Under the pieces are notes generated by a model. The model was not told the origin of the DNA. It did not search any database and saw only the letters and a program-made list of their open reading frames with translations. This document shows positions 9,421 to 19,427 of a stretch of 64,000 bases of DNA, piece by piece. The stretch spans positions 62,001-126,000 of the forward strand of contig NZ_CAJGBF010000006.1 in assembly GCF_904424705.1 (NCBI RefSeq), written 5' to 3'. The position numbers and the translations under genes were made by a program. Positions within the stretch are counted from its first letter, which is position 1; every line of letters begins with the position of its first letter. Source of the stretch: Rossellomorea arthrocnemi (lineage in GTDB: Bacteria; Bacillota; Bacilli; Bacillales; Bacillaceae_B).

Positions 9421-9859
9421 TATTAACGATTCTTGAAGGATTAATTTTTCTTGAATTAAATTATAAAGTTTAGTTCAAGAAACCTCTTATCTAGTTATGT
9501 GGTAAAATTTAAAAATCAATCTTTTTGATTTTCTTATTGATGTAATCTCTATCTTTGAGAACAAGAAGTATAGAAAACATTACTTCTAAATAGATTAAGA
9601 ATACATCCTTTTGACATATGGAATTAAATTCAATAAATTAGAATGGTTTTTTGTCTCTATTCATAAGGAATTCATTATAAAACTTTCTTATAAAATCTAT
9701 AACGTTTGGGTATATAAGGAAGACCCCAATAACGGAATCCTCCCTTTAACTATTTTTTCAATCCTTTAACCCTTAATCAGATTTCTCCAAAAATATGTTC
9801 ATTGGATCCGGATACTCATTAGAGTATATTGAAAATATTTTTCTTTTCTCATCTAAGTA
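9421..9859. other. Degenerate spacer inside the toxin locus
   Basis: No intact gene. On the minus strand 9773-9853 reads DEKRKIFSIYSNEYPDP and ends NIFLEKSD-stop. It looks like the C-terminus of a lost protein, perhaps an immunity protein. The rest is AT-rich. Confidence 0.35.
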
Positions 9860-10108
9860 TTATTCCCAATATTTATACAAACGCTTTTCAGTTAACTCTA
9901 AACTCCCATAATCAGGACCATCCATAGGCATGTACCTAACAAGTTTAGAAATGCTTTCAGGGTACTCAAAGTCGGCATATATTTGCTCAATTTGCCCCTT
10001 CTTTAATGGTGATTTGGGAAAGGGTCCCTGGTTAATTGGATTACTATGCTCCCATTCACCATCGCAATAGGTTTTAATCCAATTTTCTATCAATTTAAAA
10101 GAATCCAT
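9860..10108 (-). CDS. Chimeric immunity-like small protein
   Basis: An 82-residue frame with a good start (AGAAGGGATGAA before the ATG at 10108). The N-terminus, MDSFKLIENWIKTYCDGEWE, resembles the opening of Imm53-type immunity proteins. The middle (GPFPKSPLKKGQI) is encoded by a 38-base stretch, 9990-10027, that matches 11646-11683 of the large toxin gene with one difference. The C-terminus (EYPESISKLVRYMPMDG and on) looks like a different protein. It seems to be a recombination product between an immunity gene and toxin-gene DNA. Whether it is functional is doubtful. Confidence 0.5.
   Translation of the reverse strand: MDSFKLIENWIKTYCDGEWEHSNPINQGPFPKSPLKKGQIEQIYADFEYPESISKLVRYMPMDGPDYGSLELTEKRLYKYWE
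9990..10027 (-). repeat. Short copy of toxin-gene DNA
   Basis: These 38 bases equal 11646-11683 except for one base. They mark a recombination scar within the immunity-like frame. Confidence 0.85.
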
Positions 10109-10174
10109 TTCATCCCTTCTTTCTACTTAGGTATTTCTCAAGATCTCAATTTTCGAAGGGGGATATTCAGAAAA

Positions 10175-10417
10175 CTAAAATATATAGTTAATTTTTAACT
10201 CGTGCCAAATTTCAATTAGTTTATGCCCATCGACTTTAGCATTTAAAAATAGTTCTTCTGTAGTGCAGAATTCTTGGTAATTTTGACTATGATATTTTGA
10301 TAAGCTAAAGAGCTCCCCTGTATTAATTATTGTAAACTTGTCTTCTTTGTAATAGAATTCAATGTCATGACCAATATTGAGAAGCATTACAATTTCATTT
10401 ATCGTCGGCCTTTCCAC
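10175..10417 (-). CDS. Probable immunity protein of the large toxin
   Basis: An 80-residue acidic protein starting with GTG at 10417. GAAAGGG lies nine bases upstream, inside the end of the toxin gene, and the two frames overlap by 19 bases. The overlap implies tight translational coupling, as expected for the cognate immunity protein of the C-terminal toxin tip. I do not recognise the family. The sequence (IEFYYKEDKF, FSLSKYHSQNYQEF, KLIEIWHELKI) predicts a small alpha/beta fold. The assignment rests on position. Confidence 0.65.
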   Translation of the reverse strand: MERPTINEIVMLLNIGHDIEFYYKEDKFTIINTGELFSLSKYHSQNYQEFCTTEELFLNAKVDGHKLIEIWHELKINYIF

Positions 10418-13400
10418 ATTGGTTCGCCCTTTCCTCTTTTAGGTTTGTTTTTTTCCCATTTCCATTTGTGCCTATGCGGTCCCCAAGGGTGGTACTTTGG
10501 TTGACCATGATCATCATAATCCATATCTTTCTTTGCACGTCCTTTATTATCATAATATCTTTTCTGCTTAGCAGTGCCATTCTTATTATAGATTGTTTTT
10601 GAACCATTCTTTGGTCCGTGTAAAGGTAAACTACTTTTTCCATTCTTCTTTGAAGAAGAGAAATATTGTAAGTTAACACGAAGCTGTCCTTTTTTAATTT
10701 TAGCAGGAGATTTTTTGCTTACAGACACATTCCTATTTGATCTAGACTTTTTCAAAGATGAAGCGGTGAACTTCTTCGCCTTTTTCGCCTTTTTCCCGTA
10801 TTTAATACCTGTTTTAGCTGCTTTTACAGCCCATTTCGCTTGCCCAGCACCTGGAATAAAGTTACTGGCAATAGAAGCTGTGGCACCGGCTTTATGGTAC
10901 CATTTAGACTTTTTACTTCTGAGCGTTTTGATGTCGTTTCCAATGTAGTAGTTGTACCCTTTTTTGGAATACTTCTTCGTTGCTTTCCATCCTTTTTGCA
11001 GCCACTTAGGCGCATGGCCATCTGGATCAATATTATTTACCGGATCGGCATCAGCATATAAATAACGGTTTAATGATGTAGGATCCTCTTCCGTACCTTC
11101 ATATTCATCAGGAACAATAAAACGTCCAGTAGTTGGGTCGTAGTCTCTCCATCCCATCAAGTAAAGGTTTGTATCGGCATCATACAATACACCATATTTT
11201 CCAACATAACGATACACATTAGCTTTGGCAAGGTTTTGGTCCCCTGTAATAGAGGTTACATTTCCCCACTCATCATAATCATAGGTTGCTTTAACATTAC
11301 CAGCAGCATCCGTAATGGCAATGACATCGCCTCTTGCATTGAACTGATAGTAATAAACCACTTCATCTAAACTAAAACTCAGTAGGTTCCCATCTGCGTC
11401 TCGATAATATTTGACTCGTTGTTGTTGTGATGGGCCTTCGATTGTTTCTAAGAACAAACCGCCGTTCGTATCTAAGTGATAATGATAGTGAGTGTTTTTA
11501 GTCCCATCATTTACGTTCTTAGCGATTCTATTCCCATCTGTGTCATATTCATAGAGTATTTCAGGTTGTTTTTGCCCGTTAACCGTTTTATTGACCTTCA
11601 TCAACTGATCATCACTATTGTAATCATAGTTTGTGACGGTTACATTTGCCCCTTCTTTAATGGTGATTTTGGAAAGGGTCCCAGTGGCGTTATGTTCATA
11701 GTCATAGGTTCGAATCAGGCTACCTGTCGTCTCATTGTACACCTTTTTTTGACGAATTCGATTTTCTGCAAGATACGAATATTCTTCTACAACTTTTCCA
11801 GTTGTAAGGTTTTGAACTTTTACTATATTGGAATTCGCATCATAGAAGTACTTAAGTTTTTTCCCATTTGATTCAACTGTTTCAAGTTGACCTGACGCTG
11901 TATATGTGTACTTTTTCTTTACAGTTCCCTTATCTGCAATCTGTACGATTTGTTCAGTATCAGAATGTGTATACTGTAAATCTGAAATTGTAGTCTGGTT
12001 ATTCCGATTTGTCGCTTTTAAAGATTTTACTTTGGATCCTCCATTGTATGAAATAGAGGTTTCGACCCCTGGGCTAAGGATCTTTGATAACGAACCATCA
12101 ACCAAATATTCATAATTAAAAGTGTCGAAGTTTGGTGTCACAATCTTTTTAGTACGATCATTATCGTCGTACGTGATAACGGTATCACCCAAAGCGTTTT
12201 TCAACGTCTCTTCGTTATTTTTATCATTAAATGTATTGGTTGTCGTCGTGCCTGTATGACTAATGGACTCAGATAACAATCGGTTGTTTTTATCATAGAC
12301 CGATATTGTCTCACTATTGAAATAGCCATCGCCATCTGGATCTACAGGTAAAGGAACAGGATTTGTTTCATCATAAATCCATGTATTGGTGACATTTCCA
12401 TTCCTATCATGATAGTATCTACTCTCTGTCTTCTTACCATCTTCAAGGTTAACGCCAGCTTCTTTAACTAATCGCCCTAATTCATCATAGACATACGTAT
12501 TTTCTTTAGAAGTGGTAGAATTAGTACCTTTCGTTTCTGCAATACTTTTTTTCTTTACTTGTCCTATTGAATCGTATTCATAAGAAGTAACCTGTAAAGT
12601 GGTTTCTCCTGTAGTCGGATCTGCAACTTCATTTGTCTCTGTCTTAAGCTGACCTTCTTCATCATACGTCCAATCTGTTACAGAGCCAGTTGCATCCACT
12701 AGCTTGGTTTTATCCCCAGCAGCATTGTATGTGTATGTGGTTTTTTTACCCTCTGCATCTACAACCTCTTTTAACTGTCCATTTGCTTCATATATATAAG
12801 TGGTCGCACCTAACTTATCATGAGCAATGGCTTCATTGCCTAGCCCATCATAAAGTGTCCAAGTCTCTACAGGTGGAGTTGAGGAGTCTTTACTATAGAT
12901 GGCGTTATTATTCTTATCATACTGAAATTCCGTCCAATTCCCTGCTCCATCAATCGTTTTTATGACATTCCCAACAGAATCATACTTTGTCTGTTCAACA
13001 AGCGTATTTTGATCCTTAGTTGGATCTGAGTACCCCGTCATTCGATTTAATTCATCGTATCGATAATAGGTTTTTCCTTTTGGATATAAAGTGGAGGTCA
13101 CTTCATCCCAGGCAAAATTTTCTTCTGTTACTTTATTATCATTTGAATCATACGTAAAACGCAATTCATTGCGTAAGGGATCGATACTCTTTGTCTGTCT
13201 TCCCAGAGCATCATACTCATACCGAAAGATGGACCCATTTCCATCTTTCTCAGCAACTTTTTCCCCAAGTGCGTTATACTCGTCTATCTCTGTAATAGAG
13301 ATAACCTCTGACTCTCTTGGAATCTGAGAATCATAGAATGTTCTGGTTACTTTGGGATTCCGTATCAACACCTGGTGATTTTGTTCATCATATTCATATT

Positions 13401-16400
13401 CAACTACTTGAGCTAATGCATCCGTTTCTTTAATTAAATTACCAATTGGATCATATTCGTACTTAGTCATTTTCCCACGACGATCCGTTTCTTCAAGTAA
13501 TTGACCATCAGCATTATAGTTAAATTGAGCGATTTGTCCTAACTCATTAATCTCTTTTTTCTTGTTTCCAAAAACATCATATTCAAATGTTGCTTTTTTA
13601 CCATAAGGATCATACGATTCTATCAAGTTTAAACCGTTATCTGAATATTTATTTGTAGATATATAATTTGTCTCTTCAATACGTACATCGTCCATCAGTA
13701 CAGGAGATGTCCCAGCATTCACTTTTACTTTCACAAAAGAAGCACCTGTTGGAATGTCAGAAACAACATGCTGTAAACTCCAAGCCGTTGAGCTAGATGG
13801 GGCACTCGTCTGTGTACTTATCAGGCCTTTGTCCTGATTGAGGAATTGAACAGAAACAGTCGCTCCAGTTCCTTTCATCCATACCAAAGCTCTAATCGGA
13901 AGATTCCCTTTTTTCACCGGAATTAATTCTGATTCAACATTCCCACTAACCGATAGGCTTCTACTGCCACTGCGCTTATCAGTTGATTGATACGAAGTAG
14001 CTCCATTCACAGTCCAGTTAGGAACAGATGAACCTTCTCCTGATTCGAAACTATAGTTCGGAATAAAACCATAAATGGGTCCGCGTTCATATTTGGTTTC
14101 AAGAACATTCCCATAAGAATCATAGGTATAACTCTCTTTAAAACCATCAACATCCATCGTCCACTTACGATTACCCTTTGTATCATAATCATATGTTGTA
14201 ATTCTATTTAATGGGTCTATCTCTTTGCTTATTAAACTCGTTCCAGACTTATATTCAAATTGTGTAACTGGTGTATAAACATTGCCGTCAATATCTGTTG
14301 TTTGCGGCTCCGTTTTAGTTAAGACATTTCCTCTTCCATCATAAGTATATGAAGTTTTATACCCTTTTCCATCAAAGGATTCTTTAAGCTTATTATTTTC
14401 ATATATGTTTCTTTCTTCAATCTTAATTCCACTCGGATCATCAATACTTTTAACTAAATTACCATACTCGTTTATCTCATAGTCTGAAATGTTGGACTTG
14501 GTTGGTCCAGTTTCCGTTACTCTTGTTGATTTTTTTATCAAATCGTAATTAAATGATTCATCCAAAGAGAATGCTTCATTCTTTGCACCAGTTGCAGCAT
14601 TGTAAGAAGTTAACGAACTTTTTACGTTGACAATTCTGTGACCGTTATAGTCATAAATTACCTTGTTTTGATTTGGATTTGTATACTCCTTCAATTTCCC
14701 ATCAGCATTATACGAATAACTCATCGATCGATAGAGTTTGGTATCCTGATCAAAGTATTCCACTTTAGACAACAAGTCGTTTGTATAGGAATAATGAATT
14801 CTTGTCCCAGCAAACGTTGTTAAGTCTGAAAGTTTATTACCTTGATAGGTGAACGAAATGATTCGTCCTGTCGAATCTTCTATTTCCTTCACGCCATCCG
14901 CATCGTATCGAATTTGAATCTTATTCCCATTCCGATCTTCGTATGAGATCAGCTGCCCATTACTATTGAAAGAATACTTTAAACTTGATTCATCTAAATC
15001 TTCTAAAGTGTATTTCCCATCACTGAGTTTTGTTAAATTTCTGAATACTCCCAAAGGAGATGTATAAGTAGCATCAGAATTCTTACTAAACAGATGTCTT
15101 GTTCCATCTTCATCAGTAAGTAAAATATCACCATTTACTTGCTCGGAAATAGACATATCATGATTGAAACGCCAGCCCTTTCCTAGCGATACGTCAGAGT
15201 CATCCTGACTATTGTACACGCGTAAAATGGAAGTATCTAACCCTCTACCGTTTAAACTACTATCTGTAAATAAAGCATAAAGGTTTCCATTGGCTAGGTT
15301 TACTTTGGATGATCCATATCCCGATTGGATATCTTCATAAGCCCAGTAGTCTTCTTCCCCCAGCATTGAAACAAGGGGGTCAACCCACACTATTTTCGAA
15401 GCAACTGAGGTATTACCAGCCTGGTCTGTAACCGTTAGCTTCAGGGTATATAATCCAGCTTGTAAACCTGTAGTATCCCATACACCCAGTTCACCTTGAC
15501 TAATAACACTATTTTTGGTTGAGACCACAGTCCAATTACTTGGAGTTTCTCCCACTCCATAACTTAGTGTATAGTCTTTCAAATCATTATCCGTCGCTGA
15601 TCCATTAATAACTTTCTTTCCATTTACATAGTCTAAACTATTAGGAGAATCAATCTTTGCTGTCGGGAAAGAAGTATCTAGAGTAATTTTATCCGAATAA
15701 GCAATCGATTCATTTCCACTTGCATCTTTATAGTTAACCGAAACTGTCTTTTCACCATTTGAATTGGACAGTGTCCATTGCTTGGAAGACGAGTAGTTTT
15801 CATAAGTTGACCATGAGTTGCTCTCGTTCTTAAACTTCTGATAATAAGGTCCATTTGCATTATCATCCAGTGAGAGTTGCAGATTGACATTAGGTGAGTT
15901 TGTTAACGCCTCACCATTATTGATGACGATATTTCCTGTTGGCGGGGTAGTGTCTACTACTTTAATATTTTTGGTGATTGAGTCCCCAAATCGTCCAACA
16001 TTTAATTTCAACATTTGCCATTCACTAATATAGTCACCTGGATTTTTGTTTCCTACAAATGTGAGATTAAACGTTTTCTCTTGCGTTGTACCTATTGAGT
16101 CACTTGAACTTAAAGGCAACCTTGTATCCTTTGTCAGCGGGTCCGTTTCTTCTTTAGAACCAAGATAGATACCATCTGAAGAGGTCCATGTTTGGAGACC
16201 TTCGTTTTTTACAGTTATAATGACATTGTAATTTCCACTTGCCTCCATTTGGGCAGGGAATGAGTAGTTTGATATCGTTGCGTCCAATTGCTTCCTGGCG
16301 ACATCACTTCCGTTATCCGAATTCGTTGAAATATTCCCTTGATTGTCTACCGCAGTAACGTACATGTAGTATTTGGCACGTGCTACAGCATTAGGAATCG

Positions 16401-18390
16401 TATAAGAATTCGTGGTAACGAAAGCTGATGCAACGTCCTTAGCTCCAGGACTTGTACCAACGTATACGTTATAGCCTTTCAGCCCAGAATTACTATCAGA
16501 TGATTTGCCCCAAGTAAAAGTGAAATTGGAATTCAATTTATTAGAGGCGGTTGGTACCCCTGGCTTGCTAGGCTTAGTCTGATCAGGGAGAGTAGGCATA
16601 TATGCACCTGACTGTGACGTTTCACCATAAGCATTATATGCTTTAATTCTAAACCAGTAATTTTTATTGGTAGGATAAGTACCACCTGAATTTTTATATA
16701 CCGGACTAGGGTCATCAGCCAATTCAGTACCTGATCCATCTAACCGTAGCGCATAGGACCCTTGTTGGATTTGAGTAGCGGTTGGCCATAATTTTTTTCC
16801 TTTTGTAGACCAGTTTGTTACATTACCAACATTAAATTCCTCATAGCTTTTCCCATTATAAATTAATACTTTATATCCAGTTGCCCCCGTGACAGGTGTC
16901 CAAGTCAAATCAACATGACCTGTTCCTGAACCTGACCCATTTCCAGCATAAGTACCAGAAGGGGCCGTAGGAACTCCCGTGTAGGTGACAGCTAAGTACG
17001 GTCTTGATGAGGAGGCATCTGCTGAATTGAATTTTCTATAGGTTCCTAGAGTACCTTCAGATGTAGATCGTAATACTAGCCCATTCTTAGCAGTACCGTC
17101 ATACCATTTGTTGACTAAATCAGTTACATTTAAGGTCGCCCATCCATCTCCACCATTAACTGGTGTGCTACCATAGGACTTAGTCGTGTCAATACTTGGT
17201 TGACTATTCCAAGTAACCGAATTGACAGACCAAGCGGAAGATACCCTTTGGGCGTATAAATTTGTATTAATGGTATTGTATCCATTGCTAAATTTATATG
17301 CTTTTAATTCTGCTTTGACCAATAGACCACCATTTAATGCTGGAAGGCTGTTAGAAAAATTCATATATGAACGGGTAATTCCAGTAGAATCTGCATACCC
17401 GGTCCTTAAATCAACGCTATTGTAATAATTATAAGAAGGATAATCTTGCATTACGTACGTGTCTAGAGTGTTAGAAGAACTGCCACCTAAATTGACAGTT
17501 GGATCAATAATGATTGGAAAAGCTCTCTCAGGATCTTGGACGTATTCTTTATTCACTTTCAAGTGAATAGATTGCTTGTTTCCATTCTCTATTAATGAGT
17601 AACCAATTGCGTGTGAAAATACTCCTTTTGCATCCTCCATATAAGGAGGTGTCATGAGCCAGACTAGCTTGTTTTCTTTATTATAAAACTCAATATTTCG
17701 ACCTCGTTGTATAGCTGTTAAGGACCCAGTTATGGAGAAAATATATTCTGTTTGACCTTCTTTTGTGTTTAGAATAATATCCTCTTTTAACCCCTCTGGT
17801 AAAAGAGTGTATTTGATATCCGTATCTTTAAATACATTGTGATATTCAACTTTATTCTCTTCTAGTAATACCCCGGCTTCTTTTTGAGCATTTTGTAATA
17901 TGAACCCCACTCGTTCTTTCCCAAGAGTGATTGAAACCAGTTCTTTATTTTTCTTTACTTTCTCCGCAAAATCAACTGAAAATTTATTTTTTTCAGACTT
18001 TAATTTAAATTCTTGTCCTTTACTTCCCTTTATTTCTTTAACTTCATTTTCAATCGGCTGTAACATACCCTCACTATCTTTGTAGTGAACCGCACCGGTA
18101 TGGACATCCGTTGTATAACTTAAATCACTATTCTTATAGGTTTTACCATTTATCGTTCTTCGATTCTTTACTTCTTCAACCTTTTCCACATTTTCAAGTA
18201 GTGATTCTTCAGTTGAAACTTTTTTTGGCTTTGCTGTTTTATTTTTTTCTTTTTTCTCTTCTTTCTGTGTTTCCTCATTGTGACTTCCACCATGAGCAAA
18301 TACATTACTTAAAGGGATAGACGAAAATAACAACACAAATGCTACTAACGACAATACAAACTTACCCAAAAACCCCTTTTTACGTTCCAA
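10399..18390 (-). CDS. WapA-like secreted YD-repeat (RHS) toxin
   Basis: A 2663-residue secreted toxin that carries a nuclease-like tip into neighbouring cells. Order: signal peptide (about 1-33), basic linker, WapA-type domain with a DNRLRE-like region (about 290-470), fibronectin-III-like and Ig-like domains (about 470-1010), YD repeats (about 1080-2400), the core end DPTTGRF...NNIDPDGH (about 2420-2458), a helical pre-toxin region, RVNLQYF, and a last domain of about 95 residues. That domain contains KRYYDNKGRAKKDMDYDDHG and HPWGPHRHKWKW and resembles polymorphic toxin type 24. I chose TTG at 18390 because CGGAGG lies nine bases upstream; an ATG at 18429 is in frame but lacks one. A small immunity gene overlaps the end. 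Confidence 0.9.
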   Translation of the reverse strand: MERKKGFLGKFVLSLVAFVLLFSSIPLSNVFAHGGSHNEETQKEEKKEKNKTAKPKKVSTEESLLENVEKVEEVKNRRTINGKTYKNSDLSYTTDVHTGAVHYKDSEGMLQPIENEVKEIKGSKGQEFKLKSEKNKFSVDFAEKVKKNKELVSITLGKERVGFILQNAQKEAGVLLEENKVEYHNVFKDTDIKYTLLPEGLKEDIILNTKEGQTEYIFSITGSLTAIQRGRNIEFYNKENKLVWLMTPPYMEDAKGVFSHAIGYSLIENGNKQSIHLKVNKEYVQDPERAFPIIIDPTVNLGGSSSNTLDTYVMQDYPSYNYYNSVDLRTGYADSTGITRSYMNFSNSLPALNGGLLVKAELKAYKFSNGYNTINTNLYAQRVSSAWSVNSVTWNSQPSIDTTKSYGSTPVNGGDGWATLNVTDLVNKWYDGTAKNGLVLRSTSEGTLGTYRKFNSADASSSRPYLAVTYTGVPTAPSGTYAGNGSGSGTGHVDLTWTPVTGATGYKVLIYNGKSYEEFNVGNVTNWSTKGKKLWPTATQIQQGSYALRLDGSGTELADDPSPVYKNSGGTYPTNKNYWFRIKAYNAYGETSQSGAYMPTLPDQTKPSKPGVPTASNKLNSNFTFTWGKSSDSNSGLKGYNVYVGTSPGAKDVASAFVTTNSYTIPNAVARAKYYMYVTAVDNQGNISTNSDNGSDVARKQLDATISNYSFPAQMEASGNYNVIITVKNEGLQTWTSSDGIYLGSKEETDPLTKDTRLPLSSSDSIGTTQEKTFNLTFVGNKNPGDYISEWQMLKLNVGRFGDSITKNIKVVDTTPPTGNIVINNGEALTNSPNVNLQLSLDDNANGPYYQKFKNESNSWSTYENYSSSKQWTLSNSNGEKTVSVNYKDASGNESIAYSDKITLDTSFPTAKIDSPNSLDYVNGKKVINGSATDNDLKDYTLSYGVGETPSNWTVVSTKNSVISQGELGVWDTTGLQAGLYTLKLTVTDQAGNTSVASKIVWVDPLVSMLGEEDYWAYEDIQSGYGSSKVNLANGNLYALFTDSSLNGRGLDTSILRVYNSQDDSDVSLGKGWRFNHDMSISEQVNGDILLTDEDGTRHLFSKNSDATYTSPLGVFRNLTKLSDGKYTLEDLDESSLKYSFNSNGQLISYEDRNGNKIQIRYDADGVKEIEDSTGRIISFTYQGNKLSDLTTFAGTRIHYSYTNDLLSKVEYFDQDTKLYRSMSYSYNADGKLKEYTNPNQNKVIYDYNGHRIVNVKSSLTSYNAATGAKNEAFSLDESFNYDLIKKSTRVTETGPTKSNISDYEINEYGNLVKSIDDPSGIKIEERNIYENNKLKESFDGKGYKTSYTYDGRGNVLTKTEPQTTDIDGNVYTPVTQFEYKSGTSLISKEIDPLNRITTYDYDTKGNRKWTMDVDGFKESYTYDSYGNVLETKYERGPIYGFIPNYSFESGEGSSVPNWTVNGATSYQSTDKRSGSRSLSVSGNVESELIPVKKGNLPIRALVWMKGTGATVSVQFLNQDKGLISTQTSAPSSSTAWSLQHVVSDIPTGASFVKVKVNAGTSPVLMDDVRIEETNYISTNKYSDNGLNLIESYDPYGKKATFEYDVFGNKKKEINELGQIAQFNYNADGQLLEETDRRGKMTKYEYDPIGNLIKETDALAQVVEYEYDEQNHQVLIRNPKVTRTFYDSQIPRESEVISITEIDEYNALGEKVAEKDGNGSIFRYEYDALGRQTKSIDPLRNELRFTYDSNDNKVTEENFAWDEVTSTLYPKGKTYYRYDELNRMTGYSDPTKDQNTLVEQTKYDSVGNVIKTIDGAGNWTEFQYDKNNNAIYSKDSSTPPVETWTLYDGLGNEAIAHDKLGATTYIYEANGQLKEVVDAEGKKTTYTYNAAGDKTKLVDATGSVTDWTYDEEGQLKTETNEVADPTTGETTLQVTSYEYDSIGQVKKKSIAETKGTNSTTSKENTYVYDELGRLVKEAGVNLEDGKKTESRYYHDRNGNVTNTWIYDETNPVPLPVDPDGDGYFNSETISVYDKNNRLLSESISHTGTTTTNTFNDKNNEETLKNALGDTVITYDDNDRTKKIVTPNFDTFNYEYLVDGSLSKILSPGVETSISYNGGSKVKSLKATNRNNQTTISDLQYTHSDTEQIVQIADKGTVKKKYTYTASGQLETVESNGKKLKYFYDANSNIVKVQNLTTGKVVEEYSYLAENRIRQKKVYNETTGSLIRTYDYEHNATGTLSKITIKEGANVTVTNYDYNSDDQLMKVNKTVNGQKQPEILYEYDTDGNRIAKNVNDGTKNTHYHYHLDTNGGLFLETIEGPSQQQRVKYYRDADGNLLSFSLDEVVYYYQFNARGDVIAITDAAGNVKATYDYDEWGNVTSITGDQNLAKANVYRYVGKYGVLYDADTNLYLMGWRDYDPTTGRFIVPDEYEGTEEDPTSLNRYLYADADPVNNIDPDGHAPKWLQKGWKATKKYSKKGYNYYIGNDIKTLRSKKSKWYHKAGATASIASNFIPGAGQAKWAVKAAKTGIKYGKKAKKAKKFTASSLKKSRSNRNVSVSKKSPAKIKKGQLRVNLQYFSSSKKNGKSSLPLHGPKNGSKTIYNKNGTAKQKRYYDNKGRAKKDMDYDDHGQPKYHPWGPHRHKWKWEKNKPKRGKGEPMWKGRR

Positions 18391-18662
18391 ATTCTTTTTC
18401 CTCCGGTCTATTATATAAAATGATTTCAATAACCAGATTCGTATCTTTCAATCTAGTAATTACACTCCTCTCTTCAAGAATATTTTAGCTATATTTTTAC
18501 AAAATACAACAAAAATTTATTTAAATACCATGGAAATTTATTGAAGTACAATGAGCTGATTATCACAATTAAAATTCTTCAGAAATAATAGTTCCATATT
18601 TTTAAGAAACTGAAGATTTTCTATTTACTCACTCTATAACCTTTAGAAAATTAACATTCCAT

Positions 18663-18690
18663 AAAAAAGCCCAAAGCTAAAGCTTTAGGT
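18663..18690 (-). terminator. Intrinsic terminator
   Basis: On the minus strand CCTAAAGC pairs with GCTTTGGG and is followed by CTTTTTT. It lies downstream of the integrase remnant and upstream of the large toxin gene. Confidence 0.7.
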
Positions 18691-18741
18691 TTTAAATATC
18701 TGTTTTAGTAGAATATTTAATTAAACTTTTGGTGTTGTTTC

Positions 18742-18990
18742 TTACCTCCACTCATCGTACAACAGTTTCCAAGCAAGACTATAGAGCCTAGCATATAGTT
18801 GAGTCTGATGGGGACTAGTATGTCCTAAAAGAACTTGAATACATCCAAGCGGCATACCTTTCCGTGCTAAATGTGCAGCGCATGTATATCGTAAAGTCTG
18901 TGGAGTAAGTCGAAGCCATAATATATTTTTCATAGTCCTCAAACTTCTTCTGATTCGGCATGTCGTTAATGGGAATTTACTGGGTAACAT
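18742..18990 (-). pseudogene. Tyrosine recombinase (phage integrase) C-terminal remnant
   Basis: About 55 residues match the catalytic end of XerC/D-type integrases: TLRYTCAAHLARKGMPLG, then IQVLLGHTSPHQTQLY with the nucleophilic Tyr region. The first catalytic His before LR is replaced (QTLR), and the N-terminal DNA-binding and first Arg parts are absent. It is a dead fragment that records a past integration next to the toxin locus. Confidence 0.75.
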
Positions 18991-19001
18991 GTGTAATAAC
19001 G

Positions 19002-19046
19002 AAAAACGCCAAGGATCACTTTCTTTAAGGGCTCCTTGGCGTTTTT
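19002..19046. terminator. Bidirectional intrinsic terminator
   Basis: AAAAACGCCAAGGA pairs with TCCTTGGCGTTTTT, with A and T tracts on both sides, so it can stop transcription either way. Confidence 0.8.
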
Positions 19047-19427
19047 CATTTATTTAGTTAGTTGCGTTAATTACGATTTCACGCATAGATTGGTAGATAT
19101 CTATTATTATAGATAACCTCCCCTTTGTTCTGAAGAGTGACACAAAAATACAGATTAAACTGACACAAAAGTCCAGACGTTAATTTTGTGTCAGTTGCCT
19201 GATCTTCAATTAACGCCCCAGTTAACTTAAATGTAACTCTTCTCAAATTCCAACAAAATTGAGTACGCATCCCCTTTGAAATATATGATTTAATGATACT
19301 CCATTTGTCAGGAGTGGATTTTTTATTTACTTCTTCCGAATTTAATATTTCTATTTCCCTAATTAATTGTTTACTCGTTTTTAGCTAAGATTATTTATTT
19401 AAATTAGTAACCATTAGAATGAATTAA
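19047..19427. other. Non-coding stretch with TGACACAAAA repeats
   Basis: ACTGACACAAAA (19159-19170) and TTTTGTGTCAGT (19184-19195) are perfect 12-base inverted repeats, and GTGACACAAAA recurs at 19137. These resemble the ends of a lost mobile element; no transposase is present. A dispersed element copy follows at 19203. Confidence 0.5.
19203..19230 (+). repeat. Dispersed intergenic palindromic element, copy
   Basis: It reads TCTTCAATTAACGCCCCAGT then TAACTTAA, an imperfect palindrome 3' of the acyltransferase gene. Confidence 0.55.

Noticed and set aside
19079-19270. 63-codon minus-strand frame
   Set aside because: It covers the TGACACAAAA repeats and an element copy; its translation reflects the repeats.
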